Notes: generated by a model from the sequence alone, not told the origin. A stretch of 64,000 nt of DNA from Euptelea pleiosperma (GCA_035048495.1 CM068544.1:49687893-49751892); one strand, 5' to 3'; numbered from the stretch's first letter, positions 10,101 through 22,816 are shown. Made by a program: numbers and translations.

Positions 10101-12724
10101 TCAGCCATTGTTTTATTCACCAAAACAAAGGCTTTCCATTTAGTGTTTTGCAGTTAACAAACAGTTAATCATCTGCATAATGCCTGTTATTAAGCATACA
10201 TGTTCAACAGTGTTATGAATCATTTTAAATTTAACTTGAACGACTGTCTCTTGTTAAATGGTTATATCATCATTAACAGTGTTATAATTGTGTATGTCAT
10301 AAGAATATTTTCTAATTTTAAATTTAAACATAACACCTTGGTCCATTCATTAGTAACTTTGAACTTTTTCTCCATTCTTCTTAAATTACTTCAATTGAAA
10401 CAAAACTTAAATACTATTCTCGCCATTATATTACATACAAAAATACTATTCTGCTCAATATATTACATGCCAGTACATGTAAACATATATAACTACTTAT
10501 CCCAATTTACCTATTTCCTCCCTTTCCCATATCTCCTAACTTCATCACTATTTTTTTTTCACATTTCCTAGTATGACCATTTCGATTGGCTCTTAATGGG
10601 AATAAACAAAACTTCAGAGGTATAAGGGCCACTATAAATTTAATAGCATAAGAATAATGGGAACGGAAACAACCATCAGAACAATTATTTTCTATTCTGA
10701 AAACCTTGAATGGAAGAGTAAGAAATGCTTTACATTACATATATTCATAAAATGCATATATGTAGTAGTTATTCAAAGTTTCTCTGATCAATATCTCAAC
10801 AATTACAAAGAATGAGAAAAAAATACCCATTGTGGAATGATTTGCACGATGTCCTCTCCAGATTTTTGCTTAAAAAGGTCACATAAAGATGTCAAAGCTT
10901 TAAGCTGTACAAGAACAAGAGCAATAAGTTTTCATGGGATAATGAGAAACTAAATGAAAATAAAATATAGTGAACCATTAGAATAGTTTGGCTTAATCAT
11001 GCAATACCATCAGTGTAAGTAATAGTACAACAGAAAAATGCCTTTTTTTTTTTGACAGAGAGTAAAAACTTTTAGTATAAAGTCACACCTGTGACTCAAA
11101 CCCACAAACAAAGTAAATAAAATTTTCTCTTAGTCATAGAGACAAGTGCCTGACAAGCATGCCCAACATAGCAAGTTCTCAAAATATGGAGTGACCTTGT
11201 TTAATAAACCAAATAGGATCCAAATATGAGTAACTGTCCAGAACAAAACAAAGAAACAAATATATGTTTCTTGAAAACTTAGCATCCGCCAAATCAAAGC
11301 TTTTCAATTTGTTCTCATTTCTGAAAGGAGTACTAGCCAAAGTCGGAACGTCCACAAGGAAATTGAAAAGTAATTGGAAATTGTAAGCCCTCTGTTGGTT
11401 ACAACTTGGAACAAAAAATACATGCCAAACAGAGTCATATTATCTCCTGGTTATACTTCACTAATGAAAAATATGTAGTAAGATCCATTTTCTTTTAATA
11501 TTTTTTATTTTCCATTTTTAGATATGCAGTTTGAAAATATTACTTGTTCTGCATATGAAAGCTTTCGACAAATGAAAGAAGTTTTAAATTCAGTTCCTTC
11601 TCCGTGAAAGATGCCAATGGAATGATACATTGCAGTTCAAACTAGAAAATTTGACCAAACAAAGTTAACTATTTGAATTTGTTACATTAAGGGAATGTGG
11701 CCTTACCTTTGTTATGGGGTCCTTCCTACCAAGCCTCTTTAGGTGTTGTGCCATTTCACCATCCACATCCTACACTCCAAAATTACAAGCTGCTAAAAAG
11801 ACAACTAATATATATATAAAGAAAAAAAGAAATTTTGAAGTCATTTATGAATAACAAGCTATCCCAACCAGCTCTGCAAGCTAAACAGTAGATAACCTCT
11901 TAGCTTGGACGTACTTTAAACAGGACAGACATAATCATACACCCAAACACACCCTAAGACTCATTGCATCAAGGTTTAGAGACCGAATGAGTGGTATTAA
12001 CTCATTCAAGCCTATCGAATAGTCCATGATAACAAAATTATAGCAGATATCGGGAAGTTAGGTAACAAAATTTGAATTGCACGGTGCCAAATTTATACAG
12101 GAGAGACATATTATATTGAGTTCAGGTCAGGTGTGAGTTCGGGTAAATTTGTATTACATGCCCACCTCTCATAGGAAACCCAGCGTTAGTTAATTCCCCA
12201 AAAACAGGGTGTTAGCAAATCTGTTTTTTATTCAAATACATCTAACACAGGGGTTACCTTTCGTGGGTTATACGAGGTTATACTTTCAACGAGCAACCAT
12301 AAATTGGTTACCACACACACCCTGTATTCTTGGATTGATAGCTAGAATATATACGAACTATGTACCGTGAATTTTTCTCAGTGAAGGAAAAAAAACCTAA
12401 AAATGAAAATATTAGAGAAATTAAGAAAAGGTACCGAAAATGGAACGGCGTCATCGCTCGGGAGAGCTGATTCGAGCTGCGAATTTCCAACGTAGCCTCC
12501 GAATCCAATGGTGGCCGTTCCGGAAGGCAACAGCGACGCCGCAAGGCTGCGAATTTAAAAAAATAAATAATTCCAAACAATGAATAAATTTTCGAACAAT
12601 CTCGAAGAACCAAATCTGGGAAGAGGAATTAAAATTAAAAAGAAAGAAATAGAACAAAGAAGAATAACCTGCTACTTGAAGGACGGTTCTTGCTTCTCGC
12701 TCCCTCTCCTTTCTGTCTCCCCAT
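7146..12724 (-). CDS. LTN1: E3 ubiquitin-protein ligase Listerin, N-terminal exons (partial)
   Basis: Listerin ubiquitinates nascent chains trapped on stalled 60S ribosomal subunits. Six exons join in frame (minus strand): 12,669-12,724; 12,435-12,546; 11,707-11,769; 10,827-10,904; 9,798-9,889; 7,146-7,248. All have GT donors and AG acceptors, and the total is 168 codons. The start [14 protein letters not shown], the serine run into [48 protein letters not shown] and [18 protein letters not shown] are the conserved N-terminus of plant LTN1 as I remember it. The catalytic RING domain is far downstream and not in the window. Intron 6 exceeds 7.1 kb and contains the Copia insertion; no seventh exon was found, so either it lies outside the window or the gene is truncated. 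All six visible exons are intact. Confidence 0.93.
7249..9797 (-). other. LTN1 intron 5
   Basis: This is AT-rich with no convincing reading frame. It holds a poly-T run at about 9,136-9,152 and repeated AAATTT/AAACTT-rich sequence (about 8,060-8,300 and 9,180-9,310). I see no bounded mobile element. The donor, read on the minus strand, is GTTTGA, a weak but acceptable GT site. Confidence 0.6.
9890..12434 (-). other. LTN1 introns 2-4 (with exons 3 and 4 between)
   Basis: Intron 4 (9,890-10,826), intron 3 (10,905-11,706) and intron 2 (11,770-12,434) are AT-rich. The 123-codon plus-strand frame at 10,200-10,571 falls inside intron 4, has hydrophobic low-complexity content and is not a gene. No transposon boundaries were recognised. 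Confidence 0.6.
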
Positions 12725-13300
12725 TTTCCTCGAATACCGTAAGCTTTGGGTTCTTCCTTTTCTAGGTCCTACCTTGTAAATTACAGCTCTCTGTGTGTGT
12801 AAGAGAGAGAGGGAGAGAGGATTTTAAAACCCTTGGAGGAGTCTCTGTATAGTGTTCAGACTCTTCAGACTTCAGATTTCAGGGGAAAAGAATCGACCAT
12901 CGGCAAAAAATAAGATTCCAATAATACCCTTCAGAAAATCAAAGTACGAGTAACCAGACCAGAGCTCCCTTCATGGTTGTTTTGGGCTTTTCAGCACATG
13001 CCCAGCCCATGCTTAACCTGGGTCCAACTCATTTGGTCCCGCTCTGGGTTCGGCCGAGGCCTAGCTCATCATGTGCACCTAGGTGGTTTGGTCACTTCCC
13101 TTCTTACCAAAATACCCTCAATCAATTTGAGAAATAACGAAATCATATGCATTCAAAGGAAAACGGACAAGAAATACCCCAGATTTACCTCGCTCCAAGT
13201 CCAAAGACCATCTTAGACGACCACGACGCCTTATTAACGGATGAAGCATATGTGAAAGGACAAAATATTTGAAGTACGCAGGTTTTAGTGGGTTGCAAGT
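12725..13300 (-). promoter_or_regulatory. LTN1 5' flank and presumed promoter/leader
   Basis: Going upstream from the ATG at 12,724 there is a TC/GA- and GT-rich tract at 12,788-12,822, common in plant 5' leaders. No clear TATA box could be assigned. From about 12,985 to 13,075 the sequence becomes rich in GGCC/CCCAGC, resembling the GGCCC-rich hAT-type repeats elsewhere in the window. Confidence 0.35.
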
Positions 13301-13383
13301 AAAGCCCCGCTTTTGCTCAATGACACATCTGCACCGTTGGATACCCTTGACCATCATTGAGCAAAAATGAACTCTTGCAAGTA

Positions 13384-13745
13384 GAGGTATTGATGAGCAA
13401 CTGATAAACCGATACTCCATAGAAACCAGTCCCGATTATCTTGGTTGTGGGATTGGAATTAGTTCTTGGTACCCGAACCAATCCGGAGCTGAAATCAACA
13501 AGATCCGAAACTGATGTTGTCAAGTTTATTTTGAACTTTAGTATGAAATAACTTTATTTATTTATTTTCCACATTTTTACACAATATAATGGGGTACCCA
13601 ATACCTGATGGGGGAACTGGACATTTAGCGGTTTCAGTTCTAGATCCACGTGTTTTGGTACAAGAACCAAGACTGCCATACATAATAGGTCCAATTCTGA
13701 ATACATTGGTGCCAAAACCAGAACCTACCCATTGACACCCTTGGT
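13384..13745. mobile_element. Possible decayed hAT-type miniature element
   Basis: The left side begins near AGAGGTATTGATGAGCAACT and the right side ends with CCATTGACACCCTT, which reads on the other strand as AAGGGTGTCAATGG, a mirrored but diverged end. The flanks CTTGCAAGT and GGTTGCAAAC are similar but not a clean duplication. No coding content. Confidence 0.3.
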
Positions 13746-13967
13746 TGCAAACTACCAAACCAGCTGATTCTACTTAGAGCACCCAACATTCAAATCTTTT
13801 CTCACTACCTCAAGCCACCCTTTTCAGCATTTCCACTTCAAGCAACTAAAAAAACCGGGATCTTACGGATATTTCGTCCATTGGAGTATATATATTCAAA
13901 TCTTTTATCACTACCTCAATCCACCCTATTCAGCATTCTCACTTAGGCACCTACAAAAACACTTAGG

Positions 13968-14246
13968 GCGTGTTTGATTGCACATAAAATTTTCCCGAGA
14001 AAATACATCCGAGAAATGCCTTATATGGCTGAATAATTGCAATTGAGAACACATATTTCAATCATGTGAGAAAATAAAGACGTATTTTCAGGCGGAAATG
14101 AATTCCCACCTATCTGGATGGGAAATGAATTCTAGCCTTAGTAGGGAAAATTATTAAGTTAGTGGTTTGGTAGGGAAAATTATACAGATTTAAAATGGCT
14201 TTCTAACAATAGACAGTTGTGTTTCCCAGTTGGCAATCAAACACGT
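13968..14246. mobile_element. Foldback/MITE with CGTGTTTGATTGC ends
   Basis: CGTGTTTGATTGC occurs at the left end and its reverse complement GCAATCAAACACG at the right end, with AT-rich sequence full of GGGAAA/TTTTCCC between. This layout is typical of small non-autonomous plant elements. The similar GGGAAAA/TTTTCCC-rich sequence at 14,260-14,480 may be a second decayed copy. Confidence 0.5.
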
Positions 14247-14479
14247 GTTTGACGGCCTATTTTCCCATGGGAAAATCATATTTTATCGGGAAAACACATT
14301 TTTCCATTGTTTTAAAGCCATTTTAGATTGGAAAAATTTTCCTGAGAAAATGAGATTTTCCCGCCCAAGCCAGGAATTCGTTTCCCGCCCATATAGGTGA
14401 GAACTTGTTTTTCAGCTGCCTTTTCTGGGGAAAATGTCCCAGAGCAAAAGAGGATTTTCCCAAGAAAATTCTCACACGC

Positions 14480-15863
14480 GGCACCTACGAAAATCGGTGA
14501 AGAGATCAGATCAGATCACTTCTTCAAACTCCACCGAACCAATTTTGCAGGCCATGACAAAGAGTCAAAATTGGTCTTGCCATACAAGGCTCAGATCAGA
14601 ACAGACATGGAAGATCACATGCATCATATATAGGAACCCCTTTGCGGACCATTCAGTTTTTTTTTTCTTGTTTGTCCGTCCAATAGATTAGATGGTTTTT
14701 GGCACAGAAGACATCCAAGTGATATCCATCGAACGAGCTTAACACCCCCTAGCATGTGTGCCAAGTGTATGTAAGACTATACACCCCTCCCCCACCATTT
14801 CTGTTTTTTTAGTATCAATTAACTTCCATTTAGGGCCAGATTCAACGACATGAAGATGGATGCAGGCCGCCATCAAATAATTTTGGTAGATTCGTCCTAT
14901 TCATATCTTAATGACAATTTGATCTAGACATTAACAACTTTTTTAATCTGTAACTGCCCTCCATGAAAGCATTTGTGTTGCACTGAATTTTACAAATATT
15001 TTGAAATGGTGTTGAAGCTGCAGAATCTGAGCCGAGCTATAGATTGTAATTGTGTAAATGCCTTGAATAATCAAACTGGTACAAGACTAGCCTCCCTTCC
15101 ACATCAAATGGTTGTACAGGAGAACTTTACTGGCAAATGTTGAACTATGAAATTTTAATCGACTTCCCATCTGCAGGAAACACCAGCAAGTCAATGTTAG
15201 TGGTGGCGATGATGATGATGATAGCAATGATAGAGATATCAACACAAGGTCGTTCTCACCAACCAACCCTAAACCCTAACCCCCCTGTAAAAAAAACTAT
15301 TAATATTATCTTTACGACTATTACTATTCATTAAGTAAATATGAGGCGTGTTCTGCAAAATGGAGTTTCCAAAAGCACTGAATTGTCATATCTGGTTTAT
15401 AAAGCAACAAGTAGATAGTAACAACCATAGTTCTGTTTTTCCCCATGGAATCCATCTCTTCCGGCAGGTTCAAAGAGGCTAGAGCAGGGAGGAGGTAGAA
15501 GCTCTCCTCCACACCACTGTGCACACATAGATGGGTCTAGATCCAGCATTCAATGGATCGCACTAAAGGAATCTGCTAGGCTGAAAAATCGATTGACCAG
15601 ATGATCCTGACTATACAATCTGTAAATTGACCAGATGATCCTAGGACCCACCCCAATCCTCCCTGAAAGTGTTCCATCGTTCCATATGAAGGACTACAAA
15701 TAAGTATGAAGGCCTCATATTATGTTTTTGGGAGTATTTGGCCATAATTCACTTCTTTTACGGACATCAATATAAGAAAATTGTGGAAGAGACTGAGAAA
15801 TTGGGTACTTCTGCTACCTTTAAGAGCTTCTTATCAGTAGTCTAGTATCCTATAAGACCAATG
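14480..15863. other. Intergenic sequence between LTN1 and RAB21
   Basis: No gene is supported. At 15,178-15,250 one forward frame reads a run of aspartates (SGGDDDDDSNDRD) after a CTGCAG, which could be a decayed exon, but it stops soon and has no recognisable neighbours. The region includes the 3' flank of RAB21 (its stop is at 15,864-15,866 on the minus strand); no polyadenylation signal was assigned. Confidence 0.3.
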
Positions 15864-18800
15864 CTATGAACAGCATTTCATCTGTGGTTCCTTTTCAGGC
15901 TCGTCATCTACAATAAGCATCCCTTTCCTGGGTGGAGTTGAAGAGAACCCTTCAACACTTATCTTTTTTTGGAGTGCTCCTGCAAGAGGTAACTGTTAAC
16001 ATCAGTACAAGCAGTTGGCTACATATTTAAAAGCTTTGCGCAAGTACCGAGCAGACGTACATTACAAATACACAAAGAATATTTGCAACATATAACTGAA
16101 CTGTGCCCACGAGGAAAATTTTCAATTCAGACAGAAGAAATGGAGCCTTTCTTTGATTCTAGGACGGTCGAGAAATCAAAATATAGCAGTGTTTCATGTG
16201 ATTTTTTATTTTAATTTATGCAAGTATAAACAAATATAATAAATACCCTATAAATAGGCTACATGAGTTCAGCGACAGATATGACAAGATTGTCGCCATA
16301 GCTAGTCAAACATAACGTGAACTCAAGCACTTATCGTAGTTTTGACTTACGGGTTGCAATATCAAGGAAAACTTCATCTATTCCAGTTCCCAATTTTGCG
16401 GATGTTACAAAAAGCTTTGCTCCAATCGAAGTTGCATAACTGCATCAATAACATTGCAAGTTAATTCAACAAGAACCATCAGAACTGAAAATAAACATAA
16501 CTATTCCGTTCTGTAGCTTCTATGAACTTTGTCCAAGATACTTAGTTGTATAATTTAAAATCATCATTATTTTGACAAATAGACGCAAATGTAATTTTCT
16601 TCATTGAAAGAATTTCTTCAACAAATATTGGCCAAATACCAGCAAAAGATGTATTTTTGATCCTGCAAGAGGCTATACGTTGGAAGTTAAAATCCAAAAA
16701 TGGTCATATGATAATTGACCGATTCTGCTGTCTCAAACAAATGATCCAATGATAAAATGACCGTACTAGTCTACAGAAAAATATCATTACCTCCTATATG
16801 TACATGATAAGAAGGCAATATTTTTGCCACAGTTACGTAGATGTTGGCTTTATTGACGAGATATTGGATGGACTTTTTTTTTTGATAAGGCGGGATTCAT
16901 TAATTAAACAAGGAGGCATACAAAAGAGAGAGGTCGAGAAGGCCATCTCGAAGACCGGAAAAAAAAAGACAAAGGCCGCAAAAACTACAATCCTTTAGAC
17001 ATAATAGAATCCCATCTGAACACCAGATCTTCAAAGGCCAGCCCTTTGCACTCCTCGAAAAGCTTGGACCAGAGGAAAAGAAGGGCCTTGATGGACAGGA
17101 TAATGTCGAAAGAGGAAGCCTCCTTTCCTTCAAAAACCCTCTTGTTTCTCTCCTTCCAAATGCCCCACCAAACTGCGAAGGGGAGAAGGCTCCATAGCCT
17201 TTGACTGTAAGATTTGAAACCTTTGCTTGCACCCCCAGCTACAAATCATATCAAGAACTGACTCCGGCATAATCCAGCATATCCCAAAGGAGGCAAAGAA
17301 GAGGCTCCAAATCTCCCGAGCAAGCTTGCAATGTAATATTGGATGGACTTGGTCAGAGTTATTCCCAAATCAGGCCAGAATATGTTCAGATTCCTTCTAC
17401 AATCTACTAGCTGACTGTGATTGAACTTTAACGAACGTAGTAACATGATCTTGGACACACCACCTTGGGGTGTTTACACAATAAGCACATGTTTTCTTTT
17501 ATTGGACTGGTCAAAACTTCTGACAATTGAGATTTATGTTTTAACTCTGGCATGAGATTAACTTGCCGTATGTGGCCCCTTACAATGATACAGTGAAGGG
17601 GGGATCCAATACAGCCAAAAGCAACCCTGTAGCATATGTTCCCATGATTACTGAAGATGGAATACATCCTCTCTTCTTGTTTTGTTTCCTACATTGATGA
17701 AGAGGCAATACAAGAACAGATAAACTAGCATATCATGGGTTTGACTGTAATACTCCAAGAGCTTTGCCTTGAATGCCGGATTCGAAACTTTGTTGGCTTT
17801 GCCACAAGGCTCGTGACTTGGTCTTCATCTCTACATATTTTCCTTTCTGAAAAAGACGCATCTTTACTTCGTTGGCCTTTACCACAAGACTCAATACTTG
17901 GTCTTTATCTCTATATATTTAAATAAGACTCCTTTTATTTGATAAGAAAATGGGCATTCGTTTCTTGTCGTCAAACTCTGCCAATCATGATCTTCACGAA
18001 ATTTTGCGAGAGTCATTCACCAACTGATTTCTTATCCAAAGACATTCTAATCAAAGAAAGCATGCTAGAGTTTTGTGGTATCTTTGCAGTTATAGATACT
18101 TGCTATGAAACTGAAGATTGACAATTAACTCTGAGGTTAACTCTTTTAACCTTCAACTTTCACTATAGGATGCTAACAAATGCCAGCACACTGAATGCAT
18201 ATTTATGAGAAAGTTAGTATCCTTGAATCCTAGAATCCCTAGCTATGCTTAAGTGCACCGACATACCTGCATGTGTATGAAATTCTTTACAACTTTACAG
18301 AGTTGGATTTACAACATGTTCTCTTCTCTAGCAATTAGTAACTATGTCCTACATAATGTTTTTTAACATGGGAGGCACAGGGCAAGACACTTCAATGGCA
18401 TAAAGTGTTAAGCGTAAACTTCAAGGCATAGGCCATAAGCTTCACAAGAATGCCATTTAAATAAGTACTAAAAACAATAACAAATTCAATAAAAAGAAAA
18501 TTTTAGGAACATTTATAGAAAAAAATGTTAATATATTTCCTTGGAGGGAAAGAGATTTTTTATTTCTGCTGTTTAACATAGAGTAGCTTATTATTGTTTA
18601 ACAAAGGGTCAGGGGTGGGGTGGGGGAAAACAAGAATAAATTGACTTTTTAATGTACAAAACCTCGAAATGATCATTTACCAGCACATGACCATGAGGGG
18701 CACAACTCTAACACGAGGTGTTAGAAAAAGCATAGGAGTGTGGTATGCGCCTTTTTTAAAGCCTTAATGGATGAGTCATATGCCCCATGAGCATTTTCGC

Positions 18801-21800
18801 ATTTTAACAAGATTCAGGTGAAGCCTCAAATGCCTTTTATAACGTCTTACAATGAATTGAACAGTAACAAAAGTTCAAACAAGATTTAATGCAAATTAAG
18901 GATGGCCTAATTGTCACTTCCTGTAAGGCAAAGTAAAAACTATATACCTTTCAGCCTCTTGCTGATCAAATCTCTTTGATCTCACCAAGTCACTTTTATT
19001 TGCAGCAATTGCCATTACTATGGTTTTGGAAGCCATTTGTTGAAGTTCTTTCACCCAATTTTTCACCCGAACAAAGCTATCGTTGTCCATGATGTCATAT
19101 ACCAAAAGGGCCGCTGCAACCACCCATCAAGAGGCAAACTGTGAGTGCCAATTTAAACATTGAGAATACAACCACAAGAAATTAATTTAAAATCTCTGAA
19201 CAGATGTTGCAAGTCCATCTTGCCAATAAATACACAACTAGACGTCAAATACAGACCATCTGCATCACGATAGTATATTGGGCCTAAAGCATGAAACCGT
19301 TCCTGTCCAGCTGTATCCTGCCATCAATGAGAAAACCATCTAATATTAATAATTTATTACATCAACTGTAAAAGCATCAAATTGAGAAAAAAATACAAAG
19401 CAGACATTAAAAAATAAAAATCCTGGTTGCGTAATCAGAGTGTCCTTAGCATAAGATAAGTGAATCAAGTCTCCAATCTGACTCGAGTTAGTCAACAATT
19501 ATGAGTAGAGTTGAAATGAGACATGACTAGGCCTTCTTTAAACATCTCTGATAAAATTCCAATATATGATATTGGACTACGAATAGACTAAAAGACCGTG
19601 AAATCTATAGATTAGATGAATAATATCAAATTGGTTTATTATAATTCAAATGTTATATCAAGTTATAAACATCACGTAAACTTTGAAGTTTGAACCACAC
19701 ACTTGCCACATAAAATCATGAAATTAACTTTTCAAAGTCAAAATGTTTATGACAATTCTGAGTAATGGCTTCATCAATCCAAAGTGGGATCCGCATCTAG
19801 TTTAAGTCCGTATTTGATTCTGTGATAATTACAACCAAGAAGAACTGTTCTCCATGAAAATGCCATGTTTATTCAGCCTGTGATGTTTCTTTTACAAGAA
19901 AGAAAGATAAGTCAATAAAATTCATAGCTTTCCAAAACCTCACAAATTTCGCAAACTCTGCAAGTTTACAAAATCTCAAACTCTGCAAGGTTACATAAGA
20001 CGATGAACTGGAATTGACATTCAACCATATTTTAAGAGAAAATCCATGGAAGCAAATAATGTTGAGAAAACCTCTAAAACCAAATTTACACTAGCTGTTG
20101 AAAAATCAAGTATTCCCAATTATAGCAAGATACTAAAGAATTAAACAGTAGTAATCTATAAATTCTCTAACAGTCTAACCTATTACAAAATCAGCTATTC
20201 CAATAACAGTATTGCTAACACATACAAACATATGTGTGTGTGTGTGGTCTAGCATCAACCTCACACGAAGGTATCACTTGACAATTGAAACAAGAGCTGT
20301 GTAACCTAACACTGTGAATCATTCCATGTCGGATTTGAGAATATTATGACCTTCCGCTAAATTTTTTTAATATTTTCTCAAGTAGGGAGCAGCAGTTATT
20401 CACAACTGGCAGGTTTCTGCATTTCATCAGACAACACAAGTATCATCACCTAAGTTGTATTGGTACGGCTATGAGTGTCAGAGTTTGACATGGGTGCGAA
20501 GTGTCCGATTCAGCAAACCTTGAAAGAAAGGATTTGCTGACTCGGCGGTATCTTTTATGGGTCGGGCTCAGGAGCCCCCCTTTTTCTGACCCATCTTGGG
20601 AGTCATGTTCTCGGCCGTGTATTCCAAGAATCCAACAGAGGTTGATAGTGCTGAGCTGGCATCACTTTTTTGCAGCGCTATCAACCACCATTGGATTCGT
20701 GAAATCCACGGCTGAGAACACAACTCCCAAGAGGGGTCAGAAAAAGGAGCTTCTGAGCCTGAGCCATCTTTTATATAATGTGAAGAAAAACAATTTGTTT
20801 CTTCGCATAATAGTAAGGATAACAGTGAATATTATGATAGGTTATCTTATAATTTGTATCATACACTTAAAAACAAGAGAATACATATATGTAATTTTAC
20901 ATTTGTTGCATAAAAAACTTCAATTGTAAGAGGTAAAATTCATAACCTATTGCAATTTTGAATTAGTATCTTGCAAGGAAAGAACAAAACAAAACAGACT
21001 TTGGAAGTGTCGCACCAAAATCTCTGGGATTTAAATTCCACGTCATAAATGAAATTTCCAACACATGTCCGACATGGGCACTTTGCCCATTTAGAAGAAT
21101 CCACAGACCATAGATCATCACTTAAAAGCTTAGGGAGAACTTGGTGGCATGCAGTCATGTTTAGTTATGTTCCTCCCTTCTTCCATGAAGATTGCTCGAT
21201 CAAATGCCTCATATCATGCGTCTTAAGACACATTTCCAACAAAACTTCAAATGAACTCACTATAGGAATTCATACATGTATTGTTGTAGGCCCTCAAGTC
21301 CAACCCCATAAAAGAGAAAACAACTTAGTAGTTCACTAGTTTAGTTGAACATAAATTAGTTTTAACTTTTAAGACTTCTCGTGATGGACTTGGTTTTTGG
21401 TGATTACAGAGCTGAGTCACTCAAGTTTCTTCAGGGTTGCACCACAATGTTTTCAAACTTTTTAATAGAAATATAGTTGACACATACATATACATACCAC
21501 AAATATAGTTTTTATTTTTATTTTTTATGAATAAAAGCTTTATTGAGGAAACAGAATAACACAAAACAAAGGGAGGTTGAGGAAACCTCCCAAAAGAAAG
21601 TAAAACGAAGAGAAAGAAATATAGAAAGCTAATCCCCCATAAACATTAACCAATGATACAAATATAGTTTACATTCTGTTGATTTCTGATCTGAGTCAAG
21701 AAAGCTGTATCAAAAACTGAGGTTAGGTGAGTCCCTAGGATGGACAGAGTGTTCTCAGAGACCCAAGATGGAAACCAAACAAGAAGAAATAAAAGGAGAA

Positions 21801-22531
21801 GAAAACGCACCCAAATAGCTAAAGTGATGGGCACACCTTCAATAACAAGGCGCTTTGTTAGATAGGAAGCTTGCACAGTCGCTTCTTGTTTCTCCGAGAA
21901 GACATTATTTACATACCGCAACACAAGTGATGTTTTCCCAACTCTACCTGCATGAAACAACATCGAGTCTCAAAAATTCCTAACTTGAAAAAGAAAAAAG
22001 TTAAAAAACGAGAAAAGAGATACTAAAAACTAAGCCCTGTTAGATGGAAATCTCATGGAACCACTTAATAGGTTAGATAAAAGAAATCAACAACATGAAG
22101 GGAACTAAATTTTGAACTTCCTAAGAAAAACTTTGCATAGGACCTTCTAAAGGTTAAAGGAAAAAAGTAGAAGATATGAAGAGAAAGCAATCAAAGACAT
22201 AAAATGGCCTAATTGGACCGTAATCAGTCATGCTGATTTAATAATGTTAATCTCACAGATTTCCTTCTGAATTTCTCAGCCTAATCGTGATTCCAACATC
22301 AAAGTTAAATTCCAAAAAAAAACCTTGAGTAAACGAAAAAGCAAACCCTAGCCGATGAACATCGCAATTATTGCTAACCGAATAACTCACAAAACTAAAT
22401 AACGATCATACAAAAACAGAGTAGTGATTCTACAACGATTAACGGCGGTGCAGGAGATAGATTAGGGTTCTAAATTTACCGTCGCCGAGAAGAACGAGCT
22501 TGAACGTGAGATCCGGAGGTCTGGAATTCAT
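15864..22531 (-). CDS. RAB21: Ras-related small GTPase, RAB21 type, complete
   Basis: Six exons give 206 residues: 22,480-22,531; 21,811-21,947; 19,257-19,317; 18,948-19,113; 16,351-16,439; 15,864-15,979. All junctions are GT-AG and keep frame. Rab21 proteins switch between GDP and GTP and act in early endosomal sorting. Visible motifs are the P-loop GDGRVGKT (residues 16-23), WDTAGQE (63-69) followed by FHALGPIYYRD as in the Rab5/21/22 group, NKSD (122-125), TSAK (151-154) and the C-terminus KCCS, a double-cysteine geranylgeranylation signal. LTFKLVLLG, KTSLVLRY and QASYLTKRL match animal Rab21 better than plant RABF (Rab5), which is why I call it RAB21. Introns 2 and 4 are about 2.5 kb. No lesions were seen. 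Confidence 0.93.
16876..17335 (-). mobile_element. 5'-truncated L1-type LINE, 3' end only
   Basis: A 460-bp insertion in RAB21 intron 4 is bounded by a perfect 15-bp target duplication ATATTGGATGGACTT (16,861-16,875 and 17,336-17,350). It starts on the plus strand with a T run, the poly-A tail of a minus-strand element. On the minus strand about 17,210-16,997 reads a C-terminal LINE protein piece including FAVWWGIWKERNKRVFEGKE, typical of the end of plant LINE reverse-transcriptase ORFs after the zf-RVT region. It lies in the same orientation as RAB21. Confidence 0.88.
17351..18947 (-). other. Remainder of RAB21 intron 4
   Basis: This is AT-rich without a supportable exon or bounded element. 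Short frames at 17,428-17,667, 17,735-17,926 and 17,939-18,121 have no recognisable content. Confidence 0.5.
20559..20765. mobile_element. Foldback element with GGGTCGGGCTC end, 9-bp target duplication
   Basis: A 207-bp mirrored element in RAB21 intron 2. The left end GGGTCGGGCTCAGGAGCC is mirrored at the right by a GAGCCTGAGCC end, and the internal arms GTGGATTTCAAGAATCC-type / GGATTCGTGAAATCCAC are complementary. It is flanked by a perfect 9-bp duplication ATCTTTTAT (20,550-20,558 and 20,766-20,774), which points to the Mutator superfamily. Relatives lie at 24,708, 40,402 and 40,852. Confidence 0.87.
21512..21657 (-). mobile_element. Short 3'-end retroelement insertion with 13-bp target duplication
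   Basis: A 146-bp insertion in RAB21 intron 2 lies between two copies of ACAAATATAGTTT (21,499-21,511 and 21,658-21,670). It starts T-rich on the plus strand, followed by ATGAATAAAAGCTTTATTGAGG, so it looks like the extreme 3' end of a LINE on the minus strand, severely 5'-truncated. It carries no coding sequence. Confidence 0.75.
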
Positions 22532-22816
22532 TCTCTGATTTATCAATCGTTAAATTTATCAGATCTCAACGATGAAGAACGCTATCGATGGATCGGAATC
22601 TCTGAACCGATTAAGGTTTCGAAACAGCATTTACCTTTGATTTCGAGTTTCGTTCTTCTTCTCTCTCAGAAAACGCATATAGAGTTAGAAACGCGTGGCA
22701 CTCGATCGCAGACGAAAAATGGTCAATGCGTACACGGCGAGCAACCAACACCAACTACCATAATCGTCTTCAATTTGTAGAAATTTACGACAATACCTGT
22801 AACATTTTACACGGAT
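22532..22816 (-). promoter_or_regulatory. RAB21 5' flank
   Basis: The sequence just upstream of the RAB21 ATG includes a CT-rich leader-like stretch (about 22,640-22,670). No TATA element was assigned. A 1.3-kb nested transposon block begins 286 bp upstream of the start codon. Confidence 0.35.

Noticed and set aside
10200..10571. 123-residue plus-strand frame
   Set aside because: It is AT-rich, low-complexity, inside LTN1 intron 4 and antisense, with no domain.
20501..20929. 142-residue plus-strand frame
   Set aside because: It runs through the foldback element at 20,559-20,765 and simple AT-rich sequence within a RAB21 intron.
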